A stretch of DNA of 41,548 nucleotides. Origin: a bacterium (GTDB lineage: Bacteria > Bacillota > Clostridia > Lachnospirales > Lachnospiraceae). Made by a program: the position numbers and the translations under genes. Location of the stretch: positions 1-41,548 of the forward strand of contig JAUNJY010000037.1 of the NCBI GenBank assembly GCA_030535455.1, given 5' to 3'. The notes under the pieces are model-generated. The model was not told where the DNA came from. It did not search any database and was given only the letters and a program-made list of their open reading frames with translations. Positions 34,377 to 41,548 of the stretch are shown piece by piece. The stretch's first letter is position 1, and each line of letters begins with the position of its first letter.

Positions 34377-35546
34377 ATTAAACATATAAAACCTACCTTC
34401 TATAATGAGTTTTCCTGTATTGCGGATCGCTGCTCGATTTCCTGCTGTCAGGAATGGAAAATAGAAGTAGATCAGGATACAAAGAAGAAGTGGAGTTCAC
34501 TTGAGTTAGAAAATGAGGGTAAGCCAATTACCTCTTATGTGAAATCCAGTGAGGGAATTCACTTGATCCAGATGGACGAAAGAAAACGATGTCCATTTCT
34601 AAATGAGGAAAAGTTATGTAAGCTGGTAAATCAGTTTGGAGACAAGGTCTTATCCAAGACATGCACCACATTTCCAAGGGAAATCAAGCAGTTTGGGGAT
34701 CGAACAGAGTCTTGTTTAGTGGCATGCTGTCCAGAGGTTATTGACATGCTGTCCAGACAAGACGAAGTGGCCTTTACGGAAAGCTTAGAAGAAAACCAGG
34801 GAGATGTGCTTGTTCAAATTCGTTCATTATTGATGGAGCTTGTGGCAGACAAGGAGTATTCTGCCTGCAAGGCAATGATGATGGGCTTTTATATCCTGCT
34901 TGATCTATATGATAAAGAGACAGTCACAAGCAAAACAATAGACCAATATAAGAGTCATAAAATACGCAAGGAATTGTCAGATGCCATCGATCAGATGGAG
35001 TTCTCTAGTATCAATACATTTGATGAGAATAATGAGCTGTTCCTTGATCTTGCCGTAAACTACCGTAAGGAAAAGTTATATGAGGGCTTCTTGGAACCTA
35101 TTGCAAGACTTGCAGAGGAGTACTCTGAGGGCTATGATGAAGATCAGGTTTATGAACAGCTGGAAGTATTTGAAGAAAAGTTTGCTTCCTATGAGCAGCT
35201 AATGCGCAATTACTTGGTATCCCAACTCTTCAACAACAGTCTTCATCCGGAGTCTGATTTAAAAGATATGGTAGCATTGTTCCAATGGATTGCGTTGGAA
35301 TATGGAGTAATTCGTCATACCGTGCTGCTACAATGGCTGCTTGCAGGCGCGGAAGAATTGGAATATACAAAGGTTCGTGACGCCATTGTCATTATTTCAA
35401 GAATGACAGGATATGAGGAAGATGATATCTTTGAATATCTGGAAAACAGCTTCCAGAGCTTGATCTGGGACTGGGGATATCTTGCCTTGCTTCTTGGAAA
35501 TTATGGTTTATGGTGGGCGTATAGTTTAAGCATTGGTGTTCTATGA
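34377..35546 (+). CDS. fliB: FliB-type lysine-N-methylase, non-ATG start
   Basis: It belongs to the flagellin lysine-N-methylase family. The first residues, IKHIKPTFYNEFSCIADRCSISCCQEWKIEVD, hold the cysteine cluster typical of FliB, and KRCPFLNEEKLCKLV and LSKTCTTFPREI hold the next conserved cysteines. The first ATG/GTG/TTG-type start lies well inside (34539) and would lose the cluster. The frame is open back to ATT 34377, which has GAGGAGG (34362-34368) 8 bases upstream, so ATT is the likely start (389 residues). No flagellar gene is nearby, and the true substrate may differ. Confidence 0.8.
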   Translation: MKHIKPTFYNEFSCIADRCSISCCQEWKIEVDQDTKKKWSSLELENEGKPITSYVKSSEGIHLIQMDERKRCPFLNEEKLCKLVNQFGDKVLSKTCTTFPREIKQFGDRTESCLVACCPEVIDMLSRQDEVAFTESLEENQGDVLVQIRSLLMELVADKEYSACKAMMMGFYILLDLYDKETVTSKTIDQYKSHKIRKELSDAIDQMEFSSINTFDENNELFLDLAVNYRKEKLYEGFLEPIARLAEEYSEGYDEDQVYEQLEVFEEKFASYEQLMRNYLVSQLFNNSLHPESDLKDMVALFQWIALEYGVIRHTVLLQWLLAGAEELEYTKVRDAIVIISRMTGYEEDDIFEYLENSFQSLIWDWGYLALLLGNYGLWWAYSLSIGVL

Positions 35547-35578
35547 GATAAAAATCGTGGAGCATCAATGCTTTTTTA
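35528..35578 (+). terminator. Terminator overlapping the end of the methylase gene
   Basis: AAGCATTGGTG (35528-35538) lies inside the last codons and pairs with CATCAATGCTT (35563-35573), followed by a T-run. The stop codon lies in the loop. Confidence 0.75.
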
Positions 35579-35595
35579 ATGGATAGGAAGCCGAA

Positions 35596-35668
35596 ATGCG
35601 CACTTACGCGGAAGGAGTGTATCACTTCGTGATCGCGTTCGGTGGGTCGTGTTTTGCAAGCAAAACAC
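35596..35668 (+). repeat. 73-base intergenic repeat, copy 2
   Basis: It matches copy 1 at 71 of 73 positions and runs into TTTTTT. In this copy the 3' strand GTGATCGCGTTCGG can pair with CCGA (35591-35594), ACGCG and ATCAC in turn, leaving two bulges of about 10 bases, one of which holds GGAG. A palindromic GTGTTTTGC/GCAAAACAC stem follows. Confidence 0.9.
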
Positions 35669-35892
35669 TTTTTTCTTTCTTTGAAATGGAATTGTGGGGG
35701 CGAGAATTGACGAATGATATTAAGAAGTGTCAAAAATGCATTAAGAAGTTTATGGTGGACATAGGCTTTGGGCAAGTTAAGCAATATAATTCATATATGC
35801 CAAAATGTTCACATAATAGTATGGACTATAATTTTACAACTCTCTCCATTTTTGGTTATACTATAAAGAAAAGGATCATGCAAGGAGAAGCA

Positions 35893-36582
35893 ATGCAGGA
35901 AATTACAAATTACAATGAATTTATAGACGCCCTTGAGAAGGCGGGATTTAGCATGAGCGGTGATAACAGCGAGGGCATCTTCACGTTATGCGACCAGTTT
36001 GGTGAGGCGATTGCATGGCATACCGAACAGCCGGAGACAGATCCTTGGCTATGGCGCATGCGCGTATTAAAAGAGCAGTCGGACATTGCCTATGGCAAGC
36101 TATTCTTTGGAAAAGGCGGTTTTATTACAGCAAAATGGTTCCCATATTTCTATGCGGTACGAAGAGGAAACAAAGATCTGGAGCAAGAATATAGAAAGGG
36201 TACTATTTCCGCATCGGCAAGACGGATTTATACGCTTCTTAAGGAAGAGAGGGAACTTCCGGTCCATAGGATTAAAGAGTTGCTTGGATTTGGCAAGGGA
36301 AAGGAAGAACGCCCACTGTTTGACGCGGCTATTGTGGAGCTGCAAATGAAACTTTATATCCTTCCATTTGGCGAGGAAAGAAAGATTGCAAAATCAGGAG
36401 AGCCTTACGGATGGCCTGCAATGGTATACGGGCTGACGGAGAATTTTTTTGAACAGACGGTAATAGAAGAAGCAGAGAAATTGTCGTTTGAAAATGCTTA
36501 CAGCCAAATCGATAAACAAATTCTGCTGTTGAATCCACAAGCAAAAGAGAATAAAAGAAAGAAATTTATCTTAGGAGAGTAG
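35893..36582 (+). CDS. AlkZ-related protein
   Basis: A 229-residue cytoplasmic protein of the group annotated as AlkZ-related, which resembles part of the winged-helix DNA glycosylases but has no proven activity. ETDPWLWRMRVL, AYGKLFFGKGGFITAKWFPYFYAVRRG and RIYTLLKEERELPVHRIKELLGF are the recognisable blocks. The frame runs back to an ATG in the 73-base repeat (35596), but AAGGAG (35882-35887) and the family N-terminus (MQEITNYNEFIDALEKAGFSM) place the start at ATG 35893. Confidence 0.7.
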   Translation: MQEITNYNEFIDALEKAGFSMSGDNSEGIFTLCDQFGEAIAWHTEQPETDPWLWRMRVLKEQSDIAYGKLFFGKGGFITAKWFPYFYAVRRGNKDLEQEYRKGTISASARRIYTLLKEERELPVHRIKELLGFGKGKEERPLFDAAIVELQMKLYILPFGEERKIAKSGEPYGWPAMVYGLTENFFEQTVIEEAEKLSFENAYSQIDKQILLLNPQAKENKRKKFILGE

Positions 36583-36634
36583 CGAGAATAGAAGAACAAT
36601 GTCAGACTAAATAATACAGGAGGGAAACCGTGCC

Positions 36635-37195
36635 ATGGATGGAACTATCTTTTACGTATCGGATTATCATTTTGACCATCAGCTTGCCCTGAACCGAAGC
36701 AGGAGCGACTGGTTTTCGGACGTCAATGAGATGAATGAGACCATAATCCGGCTTCATAATCAAAAGGTTACGGAGCAAGACCAGGTCTATATTCTAGGGG
36801 ACATCATTGTCTGTGAGGAAGCAGTGCTTGAACAGCGCTTAGAAGCCACCATTGGAAGAATGAATGGACATCTTCACCTGATCCTTGGAAACCATGACTA
36901 TAAATACAAAGAGTTAGATCAGTTTCGTAAGTTTTTTGAAACCGTGGAGGACTCGGCAATTATTAAAGATCAAGGAAGATGGGTGCAGCTATACCACTAT
37001 CCGGTGCTATGCTGGTATCGTAAGCAGAAGGGGGCCTATCACATTTATGGACATCTTCATAATGAATGTAATGGAAAAGAATGTAAGGTCTTACAAAAAG
37101 AACCTAGAGCTCTAAATGCCTGTGTGGAAATTACCGAATATGAGCCTTGTACACTGGCAGAGTTACTAGATAGAAATAGTCGATTTAAGTCATAA
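36635..37195 (+). CDS. Calcineurin-like metallophosphoesterase
   Basis: A small phosphoesterase of the calcineurin-like fold. The two-metal site motifs appear in order: SDYHFDH (Asp10, His12), ILGDII, LILGNHD, YHYPVL and YGHLHNE. The 186 residues are typical of the compact single-domain type. GGAGGG precedes ATG 36635, 52 bases after the AlkZ-related gene, so the two may be co-transcribed. The substrate is unknown. Confidence 0.88.
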   Translation: MDGTIFYVSDYHFDHQLALNRSRSDWFSDVNEMNETIIRLHNQKVTEQDQVYILGDIIVCEEAVLEQRLEATIGRMNGHLHLILGNHDYKYKELDQFRKFFETVEDSAIIKDQGRWVQLYHYPVLCWYRKQKGAYHIYGHLHNECNGKECKVLQKEPRALNACVEITEYEPCTLAELLDRNSRFKS

Positions 37196-37238
37196 TAGAA
37201 CGGATTTTTTCTAAAAATAAGGAATTGTTGGTGTTAAG

Positions 37239-37256
37239 TTTCCAGGTGTATGGAAA
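37239..37256. promoter_or_regulatory. Inverted repeat upstream of the pectinase gene
   Basis: TTTCCA (37239-37244) and TGGAAA (37251-37256) form a perfect inverted repeat with a 6-base spacer, and TTTCCA recurs at 37330-37335 near the promoter. It could be an operator for a sugar-responsive regulator. This is inference. Confidence 0.35.
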
Positions 37257-37344
37257 AGTTGCATAATATTGATAATGTTTTAGATAGGTTTTAGTGCAAA
37301 AATAATGCATAAGTACTAAAATGAAAGTATTTCCATAAACATCA

Positions 37345-37372
37345 TTGACGAAAGAAGTAAAAAAACTACAAT
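37345..37372 (+). promoter_or_regulatory. Promoter of the pectinesterase gene
   Basis: TTGACG (37345-37350), 16 bases, TACAAT (37367-37372). ATG 37416 follows about 44 bases downstream, with GGAGGAG ahead of it. Confidence 0.65.
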
Positions 37373-37415
37373 AATATGGTAATAGTTTATAAATCATATT
37401 GGAGGAGATGATTGT

Positions 37416-40400
37416 ATGAAAAACGTGTTTAAGCGTGGGGTCAGTCTTGCAGTCGCACTCAGTTTGGTAGTTTCCGCTACTTTATCAGACGTCAAGGTGC
37501 ATGCAGCAAGTTCCGAGCAGACAAAAGAGGAGACAAAAAAAATCCAGGTATGGGATTTTGGCGGCGTACAAGAAAGCAATACGTCCCTTTATGAAAATAA
37601 CATACAGGCAGCAGATTGGAATACTATTTCCAACGTAGGTAGCAATGGCAAATTTGTAATGGCAGATAATGATACCACACTTACTTTGGGTGACTTATCC
37701 CTATTCTACACAGCCAATGATCGTTTATATGTAAATAGTACAGAGTCAGATAAATCTGTAGACCGTGCTTGGGGACAGTCCGCAATATCCTTTGCAGATG
37801 GCTATACTTCAGCAGGATGCTACTACTGTAATGGTACTGGCTCAGAAACGACTAGATACTTTACCGTAAAAAATGTAAATGCAGGGGATGTGGTCACTGT
37901 CTATATGGGTTCTACTAATTCCAGTGAATCAAATCTTGTATTTGAGTATGTTGGAGAAGATGCAGAACAAAGAGTGGAAACACCATTTAACGGCACAAAA
38001 CAAAAATATGAATTTATCGCAGAACACAGTGGAAGTTACAAGATCTGTACATTAGGTGCAGGCGGCGGAAAGCCAGTGTACTACCGTGTGATGAGAACTC
38101 CTGCTGTATCTGTTACAGGAACCGTTCAATTTGGCGATATTGCAACAAAAGATTACATAATTAATTTCGTAAATAATGAAACTGGTGCTGAAACCAAGGC
38201 AGATGTAACAGGAACTTCCTTTACTGCTTCCTTAGCACCTGGATATACGTATACAGCAGTCCTTTCCGGTATGGAGGGTGTTGGATTTACCACAGACTGC
38301 AAAGTGGTTGCTCCAGTGATTGAAGAAATTCAATCAGGAAAAGAGATTACCCTTACTGTTGAGGAAAAGACATTATATCAATACAGCGGTTCCATCAAAG
38401 GATTTGAAGAAGGAACAGATACTTCCAAACTTCAAGTGACATTAGAACCAGATAAAGAGTCCAAAGTAGATGCAGTAGACGTAACAATTAAAGAAGACGG
38501 CACATTTACTGCAAACATTGAACCAAATGTAGCCTATACAGTTACGTTAAACGGTGTAAATGATTACGAAGTAAAAGAGAATAAAGTAATCAACGTAAAC
38601 GGCCCATTAAGCCAGGACATCGTTGTTACTAAAAAAGCAATGTATCAAGTATCCGGTAACTTAACTGGACTAGCTAAGGACAGTACCGTTACAAAATTGG
38701 TAGTTACCAATGTAGAAGATGCTTATTCTTATGAAGTAACAGTAAAAGATCTTGCATTTACAACAAGCCTACGTGATGGCGTGTATACAGTGACTGCAGA
38801 TGCAGATGGATTTGCAACTCGTACCCATATCGTAGTAGAGGGCAAGGACGTAGCAAAAGACTTATTATTTGCATCAACAAGCAGCACAGTTACACCAATG
38901 GATCGTGTCAGCGATATTTATGTTGGAGATGCAACAAAAGAATATAATTATGCAACAGTAAATGAAGCTCTTCAAGCTTGTAAGGCAATGAATCCAACAA
39001 GCGAAGAAGAAAGAATTACCGTTCATATTGCTCCTGGTGTATACCGTGAACAGATCATGATCGACACTCCTTATATCAGTTTTGTAAATGATGCTCCTGA
39101 GAAGGAAGTAAAATTAACTTGGTATTATGGAATTGGTTACAAATACTACAGCGTAGATGAAACTGGCTTCTACAATCCTGAATTAGCATATGATCAATAT
39201 GAAAAGACAACTCCAGCAAAATGGGGTGCAGCAACTTATGTTAAGAGCAATGCAGTAGGATTTAATGCAGAAAACATTACGTTTGAATCTTCTTTCAACC
39301 GTTATGTGACTGAAGAAGAAATAAAAGACGGTGTTGAAATCACAGGTGGAGAGTCTATCACTTTCAAACGTGAACTTGGCGCAGATGTTAAGACTAAGAA
39401 AGCAACAGAACGTGCTTCTGCAATCTGTATTGAAGGAAATGATACGCAATTTACCAATTGTTCCTTCTTAAGCAGCCAGGATACTGTTTATACAGGCGGA
39501 GCTGATACAAGATCTTATTTTAAAGATTGTTTTATTGAAGGAAATACAGATTATATCTTTGGTGATGGAAATGTAGTATTTGACCAATGTACCTTAAACT
39601 GGTACGGATATACTGCAGATGCAACAGCTGGATATATTACAGCAGCAAGAAATAACTTAGCAGCACATGGATATTTATTTAAAGATTGTAAAGTTACAGC
39701 AAATACAAGCGAAGGCGTGACAGTTGTTCCAGGATACCTTGGAAGACCTTGGGGAGATACAGCAAAAGTAGCTTATATCAATACAGAGCTTCAAGATGCT
39801 TCCCTTATCACACCAGTGGGCTGGACAAGCATGAGCAATGTAGCTCCAGAGCAGGCAACGTTTAGAGAATACAATACAGTTACAAAAGACGGTGCAAAAG
39901 TAGATACTTCAAGCCGTACTGCAGGCACTGTGCTTACAGATGCTACAGATTACACAATTGCAAATTATTTAGGAGACTTCATCAAAGACGAGACTCCTTC
40001 TGAAGAGGAAAAACCAGCAGAACAAAAATCTACAATCTGGGTTATTGGTGACTCAACAGTAAGTGCATTTAACGATACTTACTTCTATCCAAGATACGGA
40101 TGGGGCACTCAGTTAGGACAATACTTTGACAGCTCTAAATTTGAAGTGAAAAATATCGCATTATCCGGTAGAAGTTCTAAGAGTTATGTAGAAGATCCAG
40201 AATATGCTACATTGCTTGCAGGAATGAAAAAAGGCGATTACTTATTTATTGGATTTGGACATAACGATGAAAAAGGCGAAGTCGAACGTTACACAAATCC
40301 TAATGGGGATTATTTAACAGAAGGAAGCTTTGCAAATTCTTTATACAAAAACTACATTGAGCCAGCAAAAGCTGCAGGCTGCACACCTATCCTTGTTACA

Positions 40401-41548
40401 CCAATCGTAAGAAGAACAGCAAGCGGAAGCTTTTCTAATAGCGAACTTCATATTACGACAACAAGTATCGACGGCAATGGTAATGTATTTGAAGGGGGAG
40501 ACTATCCACAAGCAATCAGAGATCTTGGAAAGACTCTTTCTATTCCAGTGGTAGATATGACTGAATTTACAAAAGAACACTATGATGCTATTGGAGTATC
40601 AGAAACACTTTATTTACATGCTTGGACTAACAAGAAAGAAACAAGTGTGGATAATACTCATACGAATATCTTTGGTGCAACGTACAATGGATATTTAATT
40701 GCAAATGAGATTAAGAACTTAGGAGTACAAGGACTTGCTGACTATGTTGTGGCTGACAAGATCGCTTCTGCTCCAACAAAAGAAGAGTTCTTACAGTCAA
40801 ATCCTAGCTATGTAGAACCAACTTATGATAATAACTTAAAACAAAGTGAATTATGGAAAGATCATGGTATCTGGAAAGGTACGATTTTCGGCGATATTGG
40901 CGGAACTTTTGTAAATGAAGACGGAACACCTTCCGGTCTTGAAAAGAACTATACGGTAGGGACCGATGAAAATGGCAACATGCATATTGCAGTTGCAAAC
41001 AACAAAGGTAAGATTTCTGGAACTACAGACGGTATTGCAATGTATTACTATAAAGTACCTGTAGGAAGCACCTTTAAATTAACTGCAACTGCAACGGTAA
41101 ACAGCATTGTAAATACGAATGATCAGGTTTCCTTTGGCTTAATGGCAAGAGATGACATGTATATCGATGTTGTAAATAAGAATGTATTAGGCGATTATGT
41201 AGCAGCAGGCCCATTAAAGATGAACTCCGGACAATGGAACTGTTTTGCTAGAAAGAGCGGCGTTCTTACTTCCGGTGGAAAAGCAACAAACAAAGTACAG
41301 CCAGGTGATAAAGTAGACTTAAAGATCGAAAGCAATTCTGATGGCTATGCATGTACGTTCGGAACAGAACAAACAGTAACCGGTGGATTTGATTTTGCAT
41401 TAACAAGCATTGATTCTGATTATGTATATGTTGGTATGTTCGCTTCTAGAAATGCAGATATCACTTACACAAATGTGAAATTGATGATCGATGGAAAAGA
41501 AGTGGTGGAAGAAACACCAGTTGTGCCAACAGAAACACCAGCAGCACC
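37416..41548 (+). CDS. Secreted pectin methylesterase / rhamnogalacturonan acetylesterase, 3' end outside the window
   Basis: The frame stays open from ATG 37416 to the window edge (at least 1377 codons). A signal peptide (cleavage near VHAAS, residue 31) is followed by a beta-rich domain and carboxypeptidase-regulatory-like or fibronectin-like repeats (about 230-490). The CE8 pectinesterase domain (about 500-850) has GYITAARN, SQDTVY, DYIFGDG and YLGRPWG, which carry its catalytic Asp and Arg residues. The CE12 esterase (about 870-1130) has GDSTVSAFND, GHND and DNTHTNIFGA for Ser, Asn and Asp/His. A further beta-rich module and a Thr/Pro-rich linker end the visible part. It removes methyl and acetyl groups from pectin outside the cell. 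Confidence 0.93.
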   Translation, partial: MKNVFKRGVSLAVALSLVVSATLSDVKVHAASSEQTKEETKKIQVWDFGGVQESNTSLYENNIQAADWNTISNVGSNGKFVMADNDTTLTLGDLSLFYTANDRLYVNSTESDKSVDRAWGQSAISFADGYTSAGCYYCNGTGSETTRYFTVKNVNAGDVVTVYMGSTNSSESNLVFEYVGEDAEQRVETPFNGTKQKYEFIAEHSGSYKICTLGAGGGKPVYYRVMRTPAVSVTGTVQFGDIATKDYIINFVNNETGAETKADVTGTSFTASLAPGYTYTAVLSGMEGVGFTTDCKVVAPVIEEIQSGKEITLTVEEKTLYQYSGSIKGFEEGTDTSKLQVTLEPDKESKVDAVDVTIKEDGTFTANIEPNVAYTVTLNGVNDYEVKENKVINVNGPLSQDIVVTKKAMYQVSGNLTGLAKDSTVTKLVVTNVEDAYSYEVTVKDLAFTTSLRDGVYTVTADADGFATRTHIVVEGKDVAKDLLFASTSSTVTPMDRVSDIYVGDATKEYNYATVNEALQACKAMNPTSEEERITVHIAPGVYREQIMIDTPYISFVNDAPEKEVKLTWYYGIGYKYYSVDETGFYNPELAYDQYEKTTPAKWGAATYVKSNAVGFNAENITFESSFNRYVTEEEIKDGVEITGGESITFKRELGADVKTKKATERASAICIEGNDTQFTNCSFLSSQDTVYTGGADTRSYFKDCFIEGNTDYIFGDGNVVFDQCTLNWYGYTADATAGYITAARNNLAAHGYLFKDCKVTANTSEGVTVVPGYLGRPWGDTAKVAYINTELQDASLITPVGWTSMSNVAPEQATFREYNTVTKDGAKVDTSSRTAGTVLTDATDYTIANYLGDFIKDETPSEEEKPAEQKSTIWVIGDSTVSAFNDTYFYPRYGWGTQLGQYFDSSKFEVKNIALSGRSSKSYVEDPEYATLLAGMKKGDYLFIGFGHNDEKGEVERYTNPNGDYLTEGSFANSLYKNYIEPAKAAGCTPILVTPIVRRTASGSFSNSELHITTTSIDGNGNVFEGGDYPQAIRDLGKTLSIPVVDMTEFTKEHYDAIGVSETLYLHAWTNKKETSVDNTHTNIFGATYNGYLIANEIKNLGVQGLADYVVADKIASAPTKEEFLQSNPSYVEPTYDNNLKQSELWKDHGIWKGTIFGDIGGTFVNEDGTPSGLEKNYTVGTDENGNMHIAVANNKGKISGTTDGIAMYYYKVPVGSTFKLTATATVNSIVNTNDQVSFGLMARDDMYIDVVNKNVLGDYVAAGPLKMNSGQWNCFARKSGVLTSGGKATNKVQPGDKVDLKIESNSDGYACTFGTEQTVTGGFDFALTSIDSDYVYVGMFASRNADITYTNVKLMIDGKEVVEETPVVPTETPAA

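Noticed and set aside
35596-35892. N-terminal extension of the AlkZ-related protein starting inside the 73-base repeat
   Set aside because: The extension begins in a repeat that is also found elsewhere, and a good AAGGAG site with the family N-terminus occurs at 35893.
37321-37340. Catabolite repression (cre) site before the pectinase gene
   Set aside because: TGAAAGTATTTCCA resembles the outline but lacks the central CG of the consensus.
1-41548. CRISPR array, tRNA, rRNA or insertion sequence
   Set aside because: No regularly spaced repeats, no tRNA or rRNA signature and no transposase motif were found. Relics and repeats here lack terminal inverted repeats that I could define.

Overview
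The window is from a low-GC Gram-positive chromosome, most likely a plant-polysaccharide-degrading clostridium of the Lachnospiraceae (Lachnoclostridium phytofermentans-like). The evidence is the AT-rich DNA, strong AGGAGG-type ribosome binding sites, an rpsB-tsf pair, a diaminopimelate dehydrogenase, a sortase, a FliB-type methylase and a very large secreted pectinesterase/acetylesterase. The species is an inference.

Layout. Positions 1-5.6 kb hold housekeeping genes: a hypothetical gene, rpsB and tsf with a strong promoter and terminator, a frameshifted membrane protein on the minus strand, an acetyltransferase relic, a structured leader candidate, ddh followed by tandem hairpins, and a small HNH-type protein. 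Positions 5.7-30.4 kb form a large exopolysaccharide locus. Its first part (5.9-16.2 kb) has an initiating polyprenyl-phosphate sugar transferase, an Ig-like surface protein, a secreted protein with a sorting-signal-like C-terminus, a sortase, a membrane protein, a Wzz-type modulator with an extreme Glu/Lys-rich tail, a tyrosine kinase and a UDP-GlcNAc 4,6-dehydratase. Its middle part (16.6-27.2 kb) is visibly AT-richer and looks like the exchangeable serotype block: an aminotransferase, a second initiating transferase, four glycosyltransferases, a Wzy polymerase, a Wzx flippase and a TupA-like ATP-grasp protein. It is bounded by relics of a PIG-L deacetylase, an epimerase and a membrane protein. 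The third part (28.0-30.4 kb) supplies UDP-glucuronate and UDP-galacturonate through a UDP-glucose dehydrogenase and an epimerase.

Positions 30.4-37.2 kb are mixed: a VanZ-like fragment, a lipoprotein on the minus strand, a tiny membrane peptide, a YbaK/ProX editing protein, an Ig-domain relic, a membrane-flavodoxin fusion, a FliB-type methylase, an AlkZ-related protein and a metallophosphoesterase. From 37.4 kb to the end of the window runs a single open gene for a secreted pectin methylesterase (CE8) plus rhamnogalacturonan acetylesterase (CE12).

How it works together. The dehydratase, the aminotransferase and the PglC-like transferase should make and load a 4-amino-6-deoxy sugar. The glycosyltransferases extend it, probably with uronic acid, Wzx flips it, Wzy polymerises it, and the Wzz/kinase pair controls chain length. 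The embedded sortase module may attach a surface protein linked to this polymer. Three genes (sortase, epimerase, FliB) lack an ATG/GTG/TTG start where the protein should begin. Two relics of one Ig-type surface protein family, and two copies of a 73-base repeat, lie around the locus. These are the main points worth following up.
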